A stretch of DNA of 64,000 bases from Limnoperna fortunei (lineage: Eukaryota > Mollusca > Bivalvia > Mytilida > Modiolidae), in the NCBI GenBank assembly GCA_944474755.1, contig OX104117.1:76112926-76176925 (forward strand), in the 5' to 3' direction. This document shows positions 13,501-24,934 of this stretch, piece by piece (positions within the stretch are counted from its first letter, which is position 1; each line of letters begins with the position of its first letter). The notes below the pieces were generated by a model. The model saw only the letters and a program-made list of their open reading frames with translations. It was not told where the DNA came from and did not search any database. The translations under genes were made by a program, and so were the position numbers.

Positions 13501-16500
13501 TGGTATTCAACCCATAGATAGATTGTAATATGATCGACATGTGTTAATTTGTTTTTCCAGTTGCAAGAATTCGAACATTTAAAAAGAAATCTTATACATC
13601 TTAATTTTACGATTTAAAGAACAACATTTAGAATCGCTCTTGAATACGTAAAACCAGAGATATATGCAAGGAAACTGATGGCGTAATACATAATGTCTTA
13701 GTAGTAAAACGTACAATATAAATTATCTTTCAACATATAGCTGAAATGGAACCGTGGATCAAATTTACGGTAAAGCTGTTCAAACTGCATATTGTAAAGC
13801 TAGCTGCGTTGTTTGTAAGCGATATAGCTGATTTTGTTGAAACCCTTTTGTATATATATACGCGGTTAACGGAGACTAATCCGAATTGAATGATAGATCG
13901 ATCGGTACAAAAATCTAATAACCTTATAAGGTGAGGTGATGCATTCTATACCCCTTTTTAGCTCACCTGACCCAAAGGGTCATGTGAGCTATTGTTATCA
14001 CTTTGCGTCCGTCGGCGTCGGCGTCGTCGTCGTCTGCGTCGTCGTCGTCGTCGGCGTCTGTAAACTTTTTACATTTTAATCTTCTTCTCTGAAACCACTT
14101 GGCCAATTGAAACCAAACTTGGCCATAATGTCCATTGGATGGACCTTTACAAAGTTTGTGTTTTTTATTTTGATTGGTAAACCAATATGGCCGCCACCTC
14201 AAGACTTAGTTTAACATAGGACCCTATGGGAAAAAAGTTTAAAAGGGCTTCTTCTCTGAAACCGTTTAACCAATCAAAACAAAACTTACTAGCAATATTG
14301 TTTAGATGGTCCTCTATAAAGTTTGTGTTTTAGATGGGAATTGGAAATTCAAAATGGCCGCCACTGCAGGACTTAGTTTAACATAGAACCCTATGGGAAA
14401 AAGTTTTAAAAGGCTTCTTCTCTGAAACCGGTTAATCAATGGAAACAAAAACTTACTAGCAATATTGTTTGGATGGTCCTCTATAAAGTTAGTGTTTTTT
14501 ATGGCAATTGGAAATTCAAAATGGCTGCCACCGCAGGACTTAATTTAACATAGGACCCTATGGGAAAAAGTTTGAAAGGCTTTTTTTCTGAAACCGGCCA
14601 ACCAATGGAAACAAAACTTACTAGCAATATTGTTTGGATGGTCCTCTATAAAGTTAATGTTTTTTATCCCAATCTGATATTCAAAATGGCCGCCACCGCA
14701 GGACTTAGTTTAACATTGGACCCTATGGGAAAAATGTTAAAAAGGGCTTCTTCTCTGAAACCGGTTAACCAATCAAAACAAAACTTACTAGCAATATTGT
14801 TTGGATGGTCCTCTATAAAGTTTGTGTTTTTTATGGCAATTGGAAATTCAAAATGGCCACCACTGCAGGACTTAGTTTAACATAGAACCCTATGGGAAAA
14901 AGTTTTAAAAGGCTTCTTCTCTGAAACCGGTTAATCAATGGAAACAAAAACTTACTAGCAATATTGTTTGGATGGTCCTCTATAAAGTTAGTGTTTTTTA
15001 TGGCAATTGGAAATTCAAAATGGCTGTCACCGCAGGACTTAATTTAACATAGGACCCTATGGGAAAATATTTGAAAGGCTTCTTTTCTGAAACCGGCCAA
15101 CCAATGGAAACAAAACTTACAAGCAATATTGTTTGGATGGTCCTCTATAAAGTTAATGTTTTTTATCCCAATCTGATATTCAAAATGGCCACCACCGCAG
15201 GACTTAGTTTAACATTGGACCCTATGGGAAAAAGGTTAAAAAGGGCTTCTTCTCTGAAACCGGTTAACCAATCAAAACAAAACTTACTAGCAATATTGTT
15301 TGGGTGGTCCTTTATAAAGTTTATGATTTTTATGCCAACTGGAAATTCAAAATGGCCGCTACCGCAGCGCTTAGTTTAACATAGGACCCTATGGGAAAAA
15401 GTTTTTAAAGGCTTCTTCTCTGAAACCGGTTAATCAATAGAAACAAAAACTTACTAGCAATATTGTTTGGATGGTCCTCTATAAAGTTTATGTTTTTTAT
15501 GGCAATTGGAAATTCAAAATGGCCGCTACCGCAGGACTTGGTTTAACATACGACCCTATGGGAAAAAGTTTTTAAAGGCTTCTTCTCCGAAACCGGTTAA
15601 TCAATAGAAACAAAAACTTACTAGCAATATTGTTTGGATGGTCCTTTATAAAGTTTATGTTTTTTATGGCAATTGGAAATTCAAAATGGCCACCTCCCCC
15701 GCAGGACTTAGTTTAACATAGGACCCTATGGGCAAATAAAAAAAATCTCTATACAACTGGTTAACCAATGAAACAAAACTTTCTAGTAATATTGTTTGGA
15801 TGGTCCTATTTAAAGTTTATTGAAAATTACAGGACTTACTTTAACATCAGGGAAATGCCATCTTCATTGCCTATAAAATCAGGTGAGCGATACAGGCTCT
15901 TAAGAGCCTCTGGTTTATAACGGGGCCTTGTGGACGCCGATTCATAATCGCACCCCTCCCCCCCTTTCCAGACCCCATCCACCAATGATGTGCTACAATA
16001 CATAATATATGTAATGGAAAAATAACTACAAAATAAATAATTTATACACAATCTAACAAGACATATAGTCCAATATTGTATTATTGACCAAGTACACAAT
16101 ATTTCTTCCGCAGAACAATACTGCACAAAAAAATGATGTGCTCTGTTGGAGTCCTAGGCTTGCATTTTTCTGAAAAAAAAACATGATAATAATTTGTATA
16201 ATTTCATACTGGCGGGCAGGGGTACAAATGATACAGAATATGAATTCATAATTCCCATTCTCGCCTACAGGATTTATCGAGAATAAGGCCCAAATTAGTT
16301 ACTTTTCTATGAGGACATATAAATTACTTTGCCTTGTTATTTCTTAATACCTGCAGCCATAAAAATGTCTAAATCACTAACATGTAATACAATAGAAAAT
16401 ATAAATATATATATACATCTCTTTATACTTTATACAGATATAACAATATATTACGATCGATACTTACAGCATTAGCTATCTAATTATATCAAACCGGAGC

Positions 16501-19500
16501 TTCTTAACTAACGATGTAAAATAAAACAGCATAAATGTGTTTTTAAGATGATTTAAATTTTGTGTATTACTGCTTATAAATTGTAAATTGAAACAATTTG
16601 AAGCTGAATAGAAAATAACAGAAAACGGCGAAACCGTGCTTTGTATTGAAAATAAATTTCTGAGCAAAATTTCAATATAACAACAAATAAATATTTATAA
16701 AGTAAAAACTAAGAATTTGTTATGAATGCAAAACAAATAACACGTTTAATTTTATTAACAAATAACATAATTTTAATAAAAAAAATAAAATCGACAATAA
16801 AAAAAATCAAATCATTAGAAACCCAACGTAATAATAAAAAGTCAAAATAAAAATATAAAGCTAAAACGAAGAAAGGTTAAAAATGCAAAACAAACAACAT
16901 GTTAGATTTTGTTCAACAACAATATGAATACCCCCAAAAACTTACCAGAAACCTGTGAATAAAAAAAACAAATAATTAAAAATAATTTGATCCGTCCATT
17001 TTGTACAGGTAAACAAACAGTATGGCGGATGTGTATTACAAGTTCGGTCCGTGTATTGATTGTTCTATATTTCTTACCTACCGATCTTCAAATGGAAAAA
17101 TAATAACTTAATGGTTACTTAAAAATTATATTTTAATAATTTGTATAATAATAATTTTTAAAAAATATACGTCTTTTCTGAAATAAAGTTGATAGAAAAT
17201 TCATTCACGTTCATGCATTTTTATTTTGGGATATTCGTATACATATTTATTTTGGACAAGAATAAATTTTATACATAAATATATAGCTTTATAACTATTG
17301 TCATAAATCTGCAGAGTAACTGATGATCGTTATCAACAACAATGCCAGAGGGCTTAAAACCGACCCAGGGGTACAATCAACAAAAAACCTTAATCTCCGC
17401 GGGAAAACCTTAATCTCCGAGGGAAAACCTTAATTTCCCTGGGACAACCTTAATTTAAAAAACCAACACTTAATTTTATAGGGATTCCTTAAAAAATTAA
17501 GGTTTTCCCACGGAGATTAAGGTTTTCTGCGGGAATTAAGGTTTTGGTGTTTGTAGTGATACAGAGAACAAAAAATCCACTGAACTTCATAACATGTAAA
17601 TTGACATACCTATATAGTCTTTTCCAAAGACTTGCTGTAGAAATGGATCACAGAAAGCAAACAACTATATTGTATAGTTCAGAAGAGGTACCTGTGATGG
17701 ATAAATCTTAAATCAAAGCATGCAATCAGGGCTATTCCATTTGAAAGTATGTGATGTGATGGGAGGTGATTGGTTGGGAGGGTAGTAAAAGGATTTCTAC
17801 TTTTTTGGCATGGGTTGTAACATATGAATGATTATTCCTCATCAGATATATAAAGTGAGAAAAAAAAACAAAAAAAACAAGGAAAAAGGTGCATTTGTTT
17901 AGGATCTTTATTTTGTACCCATAATATATTGGTTGGTAGCCTTATTTTGGTTCAGATCATACACGTGTGTATAGAAGTTATAAACTGATATTAAATTTTG
18001 TCATGGAAAAATTTCTGAGTTTGAAATGGAAAAAATTGTGACTTGTTTCTACACATTTATTTGAAAGGTGTCGCAGGAGGGTTGACAAATTTATCAAAGA
18101 TGCCAGCATGTAACGTGTTAATACTGGGATCACAGAAAAGAACATTGTCAGGATTCTCTACAGCAGCCATAATGCCCCATACCGGGTTTATATACTATAG
18201 TGATACAGTACAGAAAACACCACCTGTAAGTCATGCTTCATTAAAATATTTGTATATAAACATCAAATTAGACAGGAAGTGTTCCCAATTTATCACTTAA
18301 TTCAATATATTTTTGTGTGTGTGAAACAAGTGAAAGTAAATGAGAAAATATGATGATCCCTAAGATAAACATTCATGGTAATAAATCAATTCATTTCACT
18401 TTTTATTTCACCTCTATGAAATTAATTCGTTGGTAATATTAATGCAGAACCTTCCATATTAATCAGGATATCATTCTAATACCTATATCTCTGTTTAAAA
18501 CTTTGTAAAAATGGTAAGTGTGGTCTTTTGTGGTGATAACTTCCCTTTTTCTGCATTAAAAAAGGGTCCTTCCGATTCTGCTTTTCAAAATGAGCAAAAA
18601 ACCCACTAACATTTAGACAACACTACCCCTGTGCCAAAAAGTATATTCTATTAGCCTGCTAACATTTTGTATTTTTCTATATAAATACAAAACTTGAATT
18701 ATGTGTTTAATCTTTTTATCTGTAATACCTGTTAGTATAAAAAAATGTATACCACCTTTACGAATCATGATAGTTTTAGATGTGCGAGTTGCAATGGTAG
18801 CCATAGTAACTGTTTATCATACAAGGCATTTACTCCCTTATAATTAATATTGTCTGTTGTTTGAATATTCAAGGATCTGAGGAAAAAAGCAGCTAGACTT
18901 GTATCTTCAAAGTGTACCTTAGCAGCTCGTGTTGACAGTTTTCATGAAAGTATTGATGGCAAGGTTGGGGACCAGTTAAAGGGAGAAATTGAACAGAAGT
19001 TGGACAAACTACAGGAACCTCCCCCAGTAAAACAAGTTAAAGCTTACCCAGCTCCCATAGAGGTCCCCAAAAAGAAACGAGGTGGTAGGAGGTAAGGTAG
19101 TATTCATTAAAGGGTACCAGTATTATTAAACTACATATTAAAGGGTACCAGTACAGTAGTCCCCCTCTTATAAGACCACCCCATCTGAGTCATGAAAGTG
19201 GTCTTATAATGGGGGCGGTCTTTCTTGAGGGGATACAATTTATACAAGTGTATAGAGCTTGGTCGGTTGATTAGCAGCAAAAGGTTCTGTCTAATTTGGA
19301 AAAATCCATGTTTTTCTCTGTTTCCAGTTTCCCAACTTGACCCAAGTTTTTGACATCGTTTGTAGTAAATTTTGATTTATGATTATGTTGGTACATTGTA
19401 CTATTATCTCCTTGTTGAATATTTCAGTCTTCTTGTAATAAACCGGATTTCCGTAATGCCGAAATCAAACTGATCTACAATATCCTACTTGTTTTCCCCT

Positions 19501-22500
19501 TTAATCCAGCTTAAAAACCTTTCTTTTACACGATTTCGACATTTTGTTTACCGGTTGTTGAACTGTTTCCGAACTGGTTTACGATAATAAAACCAAATCT
19601 TGTTCTATTCGAGACTTCCAAAATAAACATCCGGTCAGTGAAAATGGTCGTTCTTGAGGGGATTTTACGTGAGAGGTAATTTAACGTTAGAAACACTTAA
19701 TGCATAAGGGTTTTAGCCGGATAAAACGGGTGGTCGCTGGCGAAGGGATCGAATAAGAGGGGGACTACTGTATTTACTTCCAAAATAAACATCCGGTCAG
19801 TGAAAATGGTCGTTCTTGAGGGGATTTTATGTGAGAGGTAATTTAACGTTAGAAACACTTAATGCATAAGGATTTTGGCCGGATAAAGCGGGTGGTCGCT
19901 GGCGAAGGGATCGTATAAGAGGGGGACTACTGTATTATTAAACTACATATTAAAGGGTACCAGTATTATAAAACTACATATTAAAGGATACCAGTATTAT
20001 TAAACTACATATGTGTACATGTCTAAAAGTTTGAAAGATTCAGTCCCGTCTTTATATATTTGTGTGTAAGGAGTTAGTGCATGATACTTAAAAGGCTTCA
20101 ACCAAATCATTTATAATTTGGAGATGTTTGGTTTTGGGTACCAAAAAAAATCTTTGAGTTTAATGGATTTCAGGTTTTCATTCTGAAGTTATATCCCCTT
20201 ATAATGCTGAAAATATTTGAAATATCACTGATTTTAGTTTTAATTTGCTCTAGGTGGGGGCATTTACTAATGTATTTAAGGATTACACTCACATAATTTG
20301 TGACAGAAAACTAAATCTTGTTGTTTGAAATATTCTTTATCTGTATGATTACATTCGGTGTGAGACAAGGCTTGTCAAGAATACAATATAGCTTTACACA
20401 AAACAACTACTTTTCAGAGCAAGAAAAGTAAAAGAACGATTAGGATTGACAGAGATGGCTAAAGCTGCAAATAGAATGAACTTTGGAGAGGTAAGTATAT
20501 GTGTATTAAATATCCATGTGTCGCACACCATGATTGATGACCTTTGACCTCAAGGTCACAAGGCCCATAGATATGGATACCATCCCACTGATATCTATTT
20601 TATTCGGTGAACTTTGTGGCAGATACACACCCTTGAACTGAGAAATTTTGCATTATATATTACCAAACCCGCTTGTCATCACAACCCTTTAGAAACTTCT
20701 GACTAGAATTCTATGAAACTTGGTAGGGTTTGAAGGCACCATATGCATATTAGAATGATTTTAATAAATACAAATGCAGATTGTTCATATATTTTTGTGA
20801 CAAAAGCTTTTGATTTTAATTAAAAATATCCTACCTTTTTTCTATTTTCCCAAAATTATAAGCTATGTCCAATAATAATTTAAAATTACTCGTAATTTTG
20901 TCATTTGCTGGACATTTGGACAAGTGTCCAATAATCAGGGTGTCTAATAATTAAATTATGGTAAATATATAGAATATTATAGAATGATGTGGTATTATAG
21001 AAATTATTTTTTAGATTCTTATGCTGAATGTTTAATTCAATGTATTTTACAGATAGAAGAAGATGCATACCAGGATGATTTAGGGTTTTCTATGGGAACC
21101 TTAGGGTCAAAAGCAAAATCAGGCAGAATACGTGGTCCAGTGGTCGACTCCAAGACTAAAGCTAGAATATCTAAAACATTACAGGTATAGTTATCACCGA
21201 CAGTCTTAAAGGAAATAATCTGTATTAATACTCGTGGAAATAGAGTCAAATCAATAAGTCTCCAGAATCAAGAATAGTGTTGAGTGAATATGTTCATTTT
21301 TTTGGTATCATATTGATGTTTTATTATGCATAAAGACATAAACCAATTTCACTGTGTTAATTTTGATATATCTGTCAATTTGGACATCTGATTTTCTGTG
21401 TTGTGACAATATTCTGGCATTTAAATAAAATATGAACATTTTAGATGAAAGTACAAAAACAGAACAACCAGGTTTGGGGAGGTAGTACCACAGTAAAGAA
21501 GCAGATAGCTGGTACAGCATCCAGTGTGGCATTCACACCATTACAGGTAAATAATGCTTCTGTTGTGACCATCTCACCTGTTAAAAAAAAATACTTTTTT
21601 AATGTGACATTCAGGTCCAGATAGAAAAATACTGCTTCAGTTGTGACCATCTCACACGTTCAGGTAAATAATGCTTTATTTGTTACCTGCTTACCTGTTC
21701 AGGTAAATTATGCTTCAGTTATAGCTATCTTACCTGTTCAGGTAAATAATGCTTCAGTTAAAACAATCTCACCTTTTCTTGTAAATACTGCCCCACTTTT
21801 GACATGCACACATTTACAGGTAAATATTACCGTAAAACGGTGTGTATAGTCCGCATTTACGTATTGTCCGCACCCCTTTCTTGGACCAGAAAATTGCGGA
21901 AAAATTCTTATATGCATGTACGATCCGCACGTACAAGTTTTCACAAAACGTCTCAAGATGAAGACATCCAAGTCCAATTTGGCCGCGCTTCTTAACAACT
22001 TTTTACATTAATATGTAATTTATTCTCTTTTTAAATATCATTTATGTTTATACTTTTATTAATTTCAAGTAATTGTAGTAAATTAAATTAAAAATTCAGC
22101 ATTCTCATATCGTCTATTTTGATCGTTGTTCAAACGGAAAATCACACATTTCGAAACCAAAACAATTTGTCAACTTTGATTCATCAACCAAACAAAGAAA
22201 ACAAAAAGATAACACGTTTTATTTTAATCCCTGAATGATTGCAATCAGAACATCGATCTTCAAACACATGCCGTTACATAACGACGCCATTTGCATTTTA
22301 CGCAAAACAGGTTACACTTGTATCTACTATTTTCGTATCTTTTAATTTTTATTCGTCCTATAGAATTAATATAATATTACTGAAAATAATTTAAGTAAAA
22401 ATTAATATCATAACAACGTATACATATGGCAGTTTGTAAAAGAATTATGTTAGAATAGTGCGAAAATACCGCGTATGACACTACAACAAAATGGCGACCG

Positions 22501-23075
22501 CCATTGACAACAATCAACGGGACGAAAAAAACCCGATCGAGTCTGTATTTATGTATAATCCGCACCATTCCTTTCCAACTAAAATTCAAAGAAAAAAACT
22601 GCGGACAATACGACCCTGATTACGGTACTTGCATTTGGGCTTTTAACATCTTTGCAGGTAAGTACTGCTTCCATTGTGGCATTAACACTCCTACAGTCTC
22701 TGCTTCCAGTTTGACAGGTAACCACTCAGGTGTGGAAGATAGAGTGATATATAAACATTGTTAACTGTGTGATTTTTACATGTTCTGCCTGATGCATTTA
22801 AATTCTCTTCATTGACCAAATGTAAAAATTTGATTTTTGTTAGTTGTCAATGTCATCATAATATAATACTTTTAAAGTATTGATTATATTTTTTATTCAA
22901 TGAAATGAGAGAGATTTAGAAAGGTTAACTATGTTGTATTAAATACAGTGTTAATTCCTTGCAGGGCTTGGAAATTGTTAATCCACAAGCTGCAGAGAAA
23001 AAAGTACAAGAGGCCAACAACAAATATTTCTCCAGCACAGCAGGATTTCTTAAACTGAATAAGAATCAGACTTAA
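1572..23075 (+). CDS. PRPF31: U4/U6 small nuclear ribonucleoprotein Prp31 (13 coding exons)
   Basis: PRPF31 binds the 15.5K protein and the U4 snRNA stem and holds U4/U6 to U5 in the spliceosomal tri-snRNP; it acts in the nucleus. Coding exons read from the sequence: 1572-1748, 2185-2242, 3186-3269, 5013-5110, 5283-5392, 8648-8699, 9421-9538, 18068-18225, 18874-19091, 20418-20490, 21053-21184, 21445-21546, 22965-23075. Phases agree throughout and total 1,491 nt (496 aa), against about 499 aa in vertebrates. Recognisable parts are the acidic N-terminus starting [10 protein letters not shown], the NOSIC region ([11 protein letters not shown] in exon 4), the Nop domain ([12 protein letters not shown] in exon 7; [13 protein letters not shown] in exon 8), the basic signal KKKRGGRR at the end of exon 9, and the C-terminal [11 protein letters not shown] in exon 13. 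All introns are GT-AG except intron 7, which starts GC. No disabling change is seen. Confidence 0.97.
2278..2445. repeat. Imperfect short tandem repeat in PRPF31 intron 2
   Basis: ACATGGTGGCAAT and close variants recur about five times at roughly 30-base spacing inside intron 2. The copies are diverged. No function is suggested. Confidence 0.7.
2530..2975. repeat. Dispersed repeat fragment, shared with 36,300-36,430
   Basis: The text ATTGGAATTACACATTTACT and the later GTGAACCATCGGGC appear here and again inside the element at 35,403-36,511. The intron 2 segment is therefore a fragment of, or related to, that MITE family rather than unique intron. Confidence 0.7.
3667..4576. mobile_element. 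MITE-like element in PRPF31 intron 3
   Basis: The left end reads AGGGCTCACGCTGGGTC and the right end, reverse-complemented, AGGGCTCGCGTTGGAGG, forming imperfect terminal inverted repeats of about 17 bp around 0.9 kb. Inside both ends are repeated words such as GGGAGAAGT and GGCGACTTC. It has no coding capacity. The element at 35,403-36,511 has the same plan (GGCGACTT words, CCCTG-type ends) and is probably the same family. Confidence 0.7.
5594..7018. mobile_element. Foldback element with ~0.5 kb inverted arms in PRPF31 intron 5
   Basis: The left arm (about 5594-6120) and right arm (about 6490-7018) are inverted copies. Matching pairs include the terminal GACATGTC(A)TGTCTC words, ATTTTGCTGATTTTCAT against its complement near 6985, GTTGCCATGGTAACCG against its complement near 6905, and CCATTTTCAGAAAATGCACC on both sides. 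The arms surround a spacer of about 370 bp. No ORF is seen. The RNA of this intron could fold into a hairpin of roughly 500 bp. Confidence 0.85.
8741..9000 (+). mobile_element. tRNA-derived SINE (molluscan type with conserved central domain)
   Basis: It starts with a tRNA-like head with A box GGCCGAGTGGTCAAGG (near 8752) and B box GCGGGTTCGATTCTC (near 8812). A conserved body follows (GGATTGCCAGTTTTCCTACC, ACTCCGGCTTCCTCC), then GGCGTTAAACACC and a (CAAA)n tail. The body resembles the Meta-type central domain of bivalve SINEs, a family assignment made from memory. It lies in intron 6. Two decayed reverse copies occur at 37,601 and 43,951. Confidence 0.85.
9521..9716. repeat. 20-bp minisatellite built from the exon 7 splice donor
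   Basis: The unit AAACTGATGGGCAAGTATCA contains the last codons of exon 7 (CTG ATG G) and the GC-type donor GCAAGT. It repeats every 20 bases from the true boundary at 9538/9539, with about five near-perfect copies to 9640 followed by degenerate ones. Each intact copy carries another potential GC donor. Confidence 0.9.
11340..11510 (+). repeat. SINE-tail-like sequence
   Basis: The end ATATTGCTTGCTGGACGTTA followed by (CAAT)n resembles the 3' tail of molluscan tRNA SINEs. The tRNA head is not clear, so this is at best a truncated copy. Confidence 0.45.
11645..12025. repeat. Tandem duplication of a ~180 bp unit
   Basis: GGACGTACAACTTGTGATA, CCACCCTGCCAAATTTCAAA and CTTGACGGAAATTCGT each occur twice about 180 bases apart, in the same order. 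Each unit ends in CGGACGGACG. The 91-residue antisense frame over it is a by-product of the repeat. Confidence 0.8.
12820..13490 (-). pseudogene. Decayed non-LTR reverse transcriptase fragment
   Basis: Read on the - strand, 13,427-13,242 gives a thumb-proximal RT segment ([17 protein letters not shown], then [10 protein letters not shown]). The next frame gives [16 protein letters not shown], and further frames towards 12,830 give [21 protein letters not shown] text. This order matches the region just after the FADD catalytic box of LINE-type reverse transcriptases common in molluscs. Frames change several times, and the catalytic box region near 13,450 is itself broken. It lies inside the inverted-repeat element of intron 7. 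Confidence 0.75.
13960..15914. mobile_element. Composite tandem-repeat element with AGCTCACCTGA ends
   Basis: It begins AGCTCACCTGA and ends with the complement TCAGGTGAGC followed by a GGCTCTTAAGAGCC palindrome. Between these ends a unit of about 167 bp is repeated roughly ten times (CCTATGGGAAAAA, GGCTTCTTCTCTGAAACCG, TTACTAGCAATATTGTTTGG, ATTCAAAATGGC, GGACTTAGTTTAACAT). Two 106-residue open frames inside are simply two copies of the repeat. The same end sequences occur at 23,477-24,930 and 28,943-28,980. Confidence 0.85.
17840..18067. other. 3' end of PRPF31 intron 7
   Basis: AT-rich DNA follows the inverted-repeat element. The acceptor is a weak polypyrimidine context ending TTTGAAAG before exon 8 at 18,068. 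Nothing else is recognised. Confidence 0.5.
19152..19771. mobile_element. MITE with ACAGTAGTCCCCCTCTTA ends in PRPF31 intron 9
   Basis: The left end ACAGTAGTCCCCCTCTTA and right end TAAGAGGGGGACTACTGT are inverted copies about 620 bp apart. Internal sequence has no coding capacity. The flanks consist of ATTAAAGGGTACCAGTA repeats. The right 155 bp are duplicated immediately downstream. Confidence 0.9.
19777..19932. repeat. Partial tandem copy of the MITE right end
   Basis: The stretch from CTTCCAAAATAAACATCCGG to GGGGGACTACTGTA repeats the last ~155 bases of the preceding MITE with only a few differences (AAAACGGGTGG becomes AAAGCGGGTGG). This is a recent local duplication. Confidence 0.9.
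21541..21826. repeat. Degenerate repeats derived from the exon 12 splice donor
   Basis: After the true exon 12 boundary (ACAG/GTAAATAATGCTTC, 21,546/21,547) the word CAGGTAAATAATGCTT recurs at about 21,661, 21,699 and 21,738, with weaker copies near 21,777 and 21,815. A further one lies beyond the MITE at about 22,655. Each copy is followed by ATCTCACCTGTT-like text. The unit is about 39 bp where regular and contains the donor site. Confidence 0.8.
21828..22627. mobile_element. MITE with TACCGTAA ends in PRPF31 intron 12
   Basis: The left end TACCGTAAAACGGTGTGTAT is followed by AGTCCGCA. The right end, reverse-complemented, reads TACCGTAATCAGGGTCGTAT then TGTCCGCA. The 0.8 kb between has no coding content. 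It sits inside the donor-derived repeat array, splitting it. Confidence 0.85.
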
Positions 23076-23384
23076 GGGAGACAATCACTTTAGGACTCCA
23101 TAAATGTTTGAAAAACATGTATTTTTTGTCCAGTTGTTATAGACTGGGGATCTTAAAATACTGATAAGTAGATCTGAGGTACACATTTACCCAGACAGGA
23201 GAACTGCTGTTTACAACTGTACCAAGGAAAGTTATATTTTGGTTTAATGAGCAAAAACTTAAATCCAGTGCACTTATTTTATATAAAAATGAAGAATGTG
23301 GTTATGTAATTGGGTTTTTGATTTTATACAAAATTTGTATGTACATGTATTGTTAATGTTTTATAAATGCAATAGAACATGAGA

Positions 23385-23390
23385 AATAAA
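23385..23390 (+). promoter_or_regulatory. Candidate PRPF31 polyadenylation signal
   Basis: AATAAA lies 310 bases after the PRPF31 stop codon, in an AT-rich 3' flank and before the first downstream repeat. It is the nearest canonical hexamer in a plausible position. Confidence 0.6.
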
Positions 23391-23476
23391 TTAAAAACTA
23401 AGATTTTGCTGGTTTTGAAATATTTGGGAAAATATTTTTCATCATATGTGGAAACTGATGTAAGTCAAGTTTTTTT

Positions 23477-24930
23477 AGCTCACCTGACCGGAAGGGTCAC
23501 ATGAGCTATTGCCATCAGTTGGCATTGTGAGTCGTCGTACATCGTCGTCATTAACTTTTCTGTAAAAAGCTTCTCCTCCAAAACCACCTCGGTGATTGCT
23601 TTGAAACTTTGCACACATAATCAGTAAAATGTCCTTTACCAAGTTTGCACAAATCATGGCCTCAGACCAACCAACATCGCCGCCATGTCTAAAAATAGAA
23701 TGGGGGTCAAAATACAGTTTTTGGCTTATGGTTCACAAAGTATAACAGATACAGGAAAACCAAAGAGACTTTCCTTCTTCAGCATCAAAAGCTCTACAAA
23801 ACACTCCATTGGATCAAAGTTGTATGACGACTCCTTGTAGGAGTTATTGCCCTTTAGTTGTCGAAATTAATGATTTTTGCCTCAAAATCATGAAAGTTAT
23901 TAGAACTAGAGAAAAAGTTAGCATTGCTTAATTGTTCTGCTCTATTAGAGCTACAAAAATAGCTTTAGAGTGAAGATTGTCTGATTAATCGTTTAAGAGT
24001 TATTCTTCTTGAACTGTTTTTTTTAATCTGTTTTAATTTATTTTTTAAAATCTTCTCCACTGAAACCATGGAAAGTACTGCTTTGAATCTTTGTACACAT
24101 CATCTGTCAAATGTCCTTAACCAAGTTTGCACAAACCATGGCCGCAGATTAACCCACATGGCTGTCATGGCTAAAAATAGAACTGGGGGGGAGGGGGTTA
24201 CAATACTGTTTTTGGCTTATAGTTCAAAAAGTATAACAGATACAGGAAAACCGAAGAGCCGTACATTTATCGGCATTGAAAGCTCTACGAAACAATCCAT
24301 TGGGTCGAAGTTGTATGATGACTCCTTATAGGAGTTATTGCCCTTTAATTGTCGAAATTGATTATTTTTGACATTTTTGACTCAAAATCTTGAAAATAAT
24401 TAGAACTAGAGAAAAAGTTAGCATTGCTTAATTGTTCTGCTCTATGAGAGCTACAAAAATGACTTGAGGGTCAAGATTGTCTGATGAACTGTTTAGGAAT
24501 TATTCTCCTTGAACATTTTTTAATCAATTTTAATTGATGTTAAAAGTCTTCTCCTCTTTAATCAATGAAATGACTGCTTTGAAACATTGCATACATCATC
24601 TTTAGGATGTCCTCTACCAAAATTGTGCAAATCATGACAGCTGACTACCTACATAGCTAGGTTGGCTTAAAATAGAAAAGGGGGGGTCAAGAGAGTTTTC
24701 GGCCGATAGTTAAAAAAGTATAACAGATACAGCAAATTTGAAGTGAACCTCCCTTCTCCCTCTAAGCATCAAAAGCTCCTCCTTATAGGAGTTATTTCCC
24801 TTAAAAGGTCAAAATTAATGACTTTTGCAGAAGTGTTGGGCAATTCCTTATAGGAAAGAAAAGCTGGATAAAAAAGGGTTGTTTGGTTTCAGGTTCAGGT
24901 GAGCGAAACAGGCTCCTGGGAGCCTCTAGT
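23477..24930. mobile_element. Composite tandem-repeat element, second copy
   Basis: It begins AGCTCACCTGACCGGAAGGG and ends TCAGGTGAGCGAAACAGGCT then CCTGGGAGCCTCTAG. About three copies of a ~485-bp unit lie inside, each with a CTTTGAA(A/T)C(T/A)TTG(C/T)A segment, TATAACAGATACAG and a GGAGTTATT(G/T)CCCTT block. It has the same ends as 13,960-15,914 but a different internal monomer. Confidence 0.85.
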
Positions 24931-24934
24931 ACTG

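Larger units (their letters stand above)
9729..17534. mobile_element. 7.8 kb element with ~1 kb terminal inverted repeats in PRPF31 intron 7
   Basis: The left arm (9729 to about 10,690) and right arm (about 16,570 to 17,534) are inverted copies. Examples are TCCCGCAGAAAACCTTAATC at the left end against its complement at 17,534, the TACTGTTTGTTTACCTGTAC region near 10,240 against its complement near 17,010, and TATTTTCTATTCAGCTTTAA near 10,650 against a near-match near 16,600. Both ends carry multiple short CCTTAAT(T/C)TCCC subrepeats. The interior encodes no transposase that I can see. It holds older repeats, so this looks like a non-autonomous element or a scaffold for nested insertions. No clear target-site duplication was found. 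Confidence 0.85.

Noticed and set aside
14560..15379. Two 106-codon open frames with nearly the same protein
   Set aside because: They are two copies of the ~167-bp tandem repeat; no family resemblance.
20535..20565. Nuclear-receptor-like half sites (TGACCTTTGACCTCAAGGTC)
   Set aside because: Short motif expected by chance and commonly part of mollusc repeats; no supporting context.
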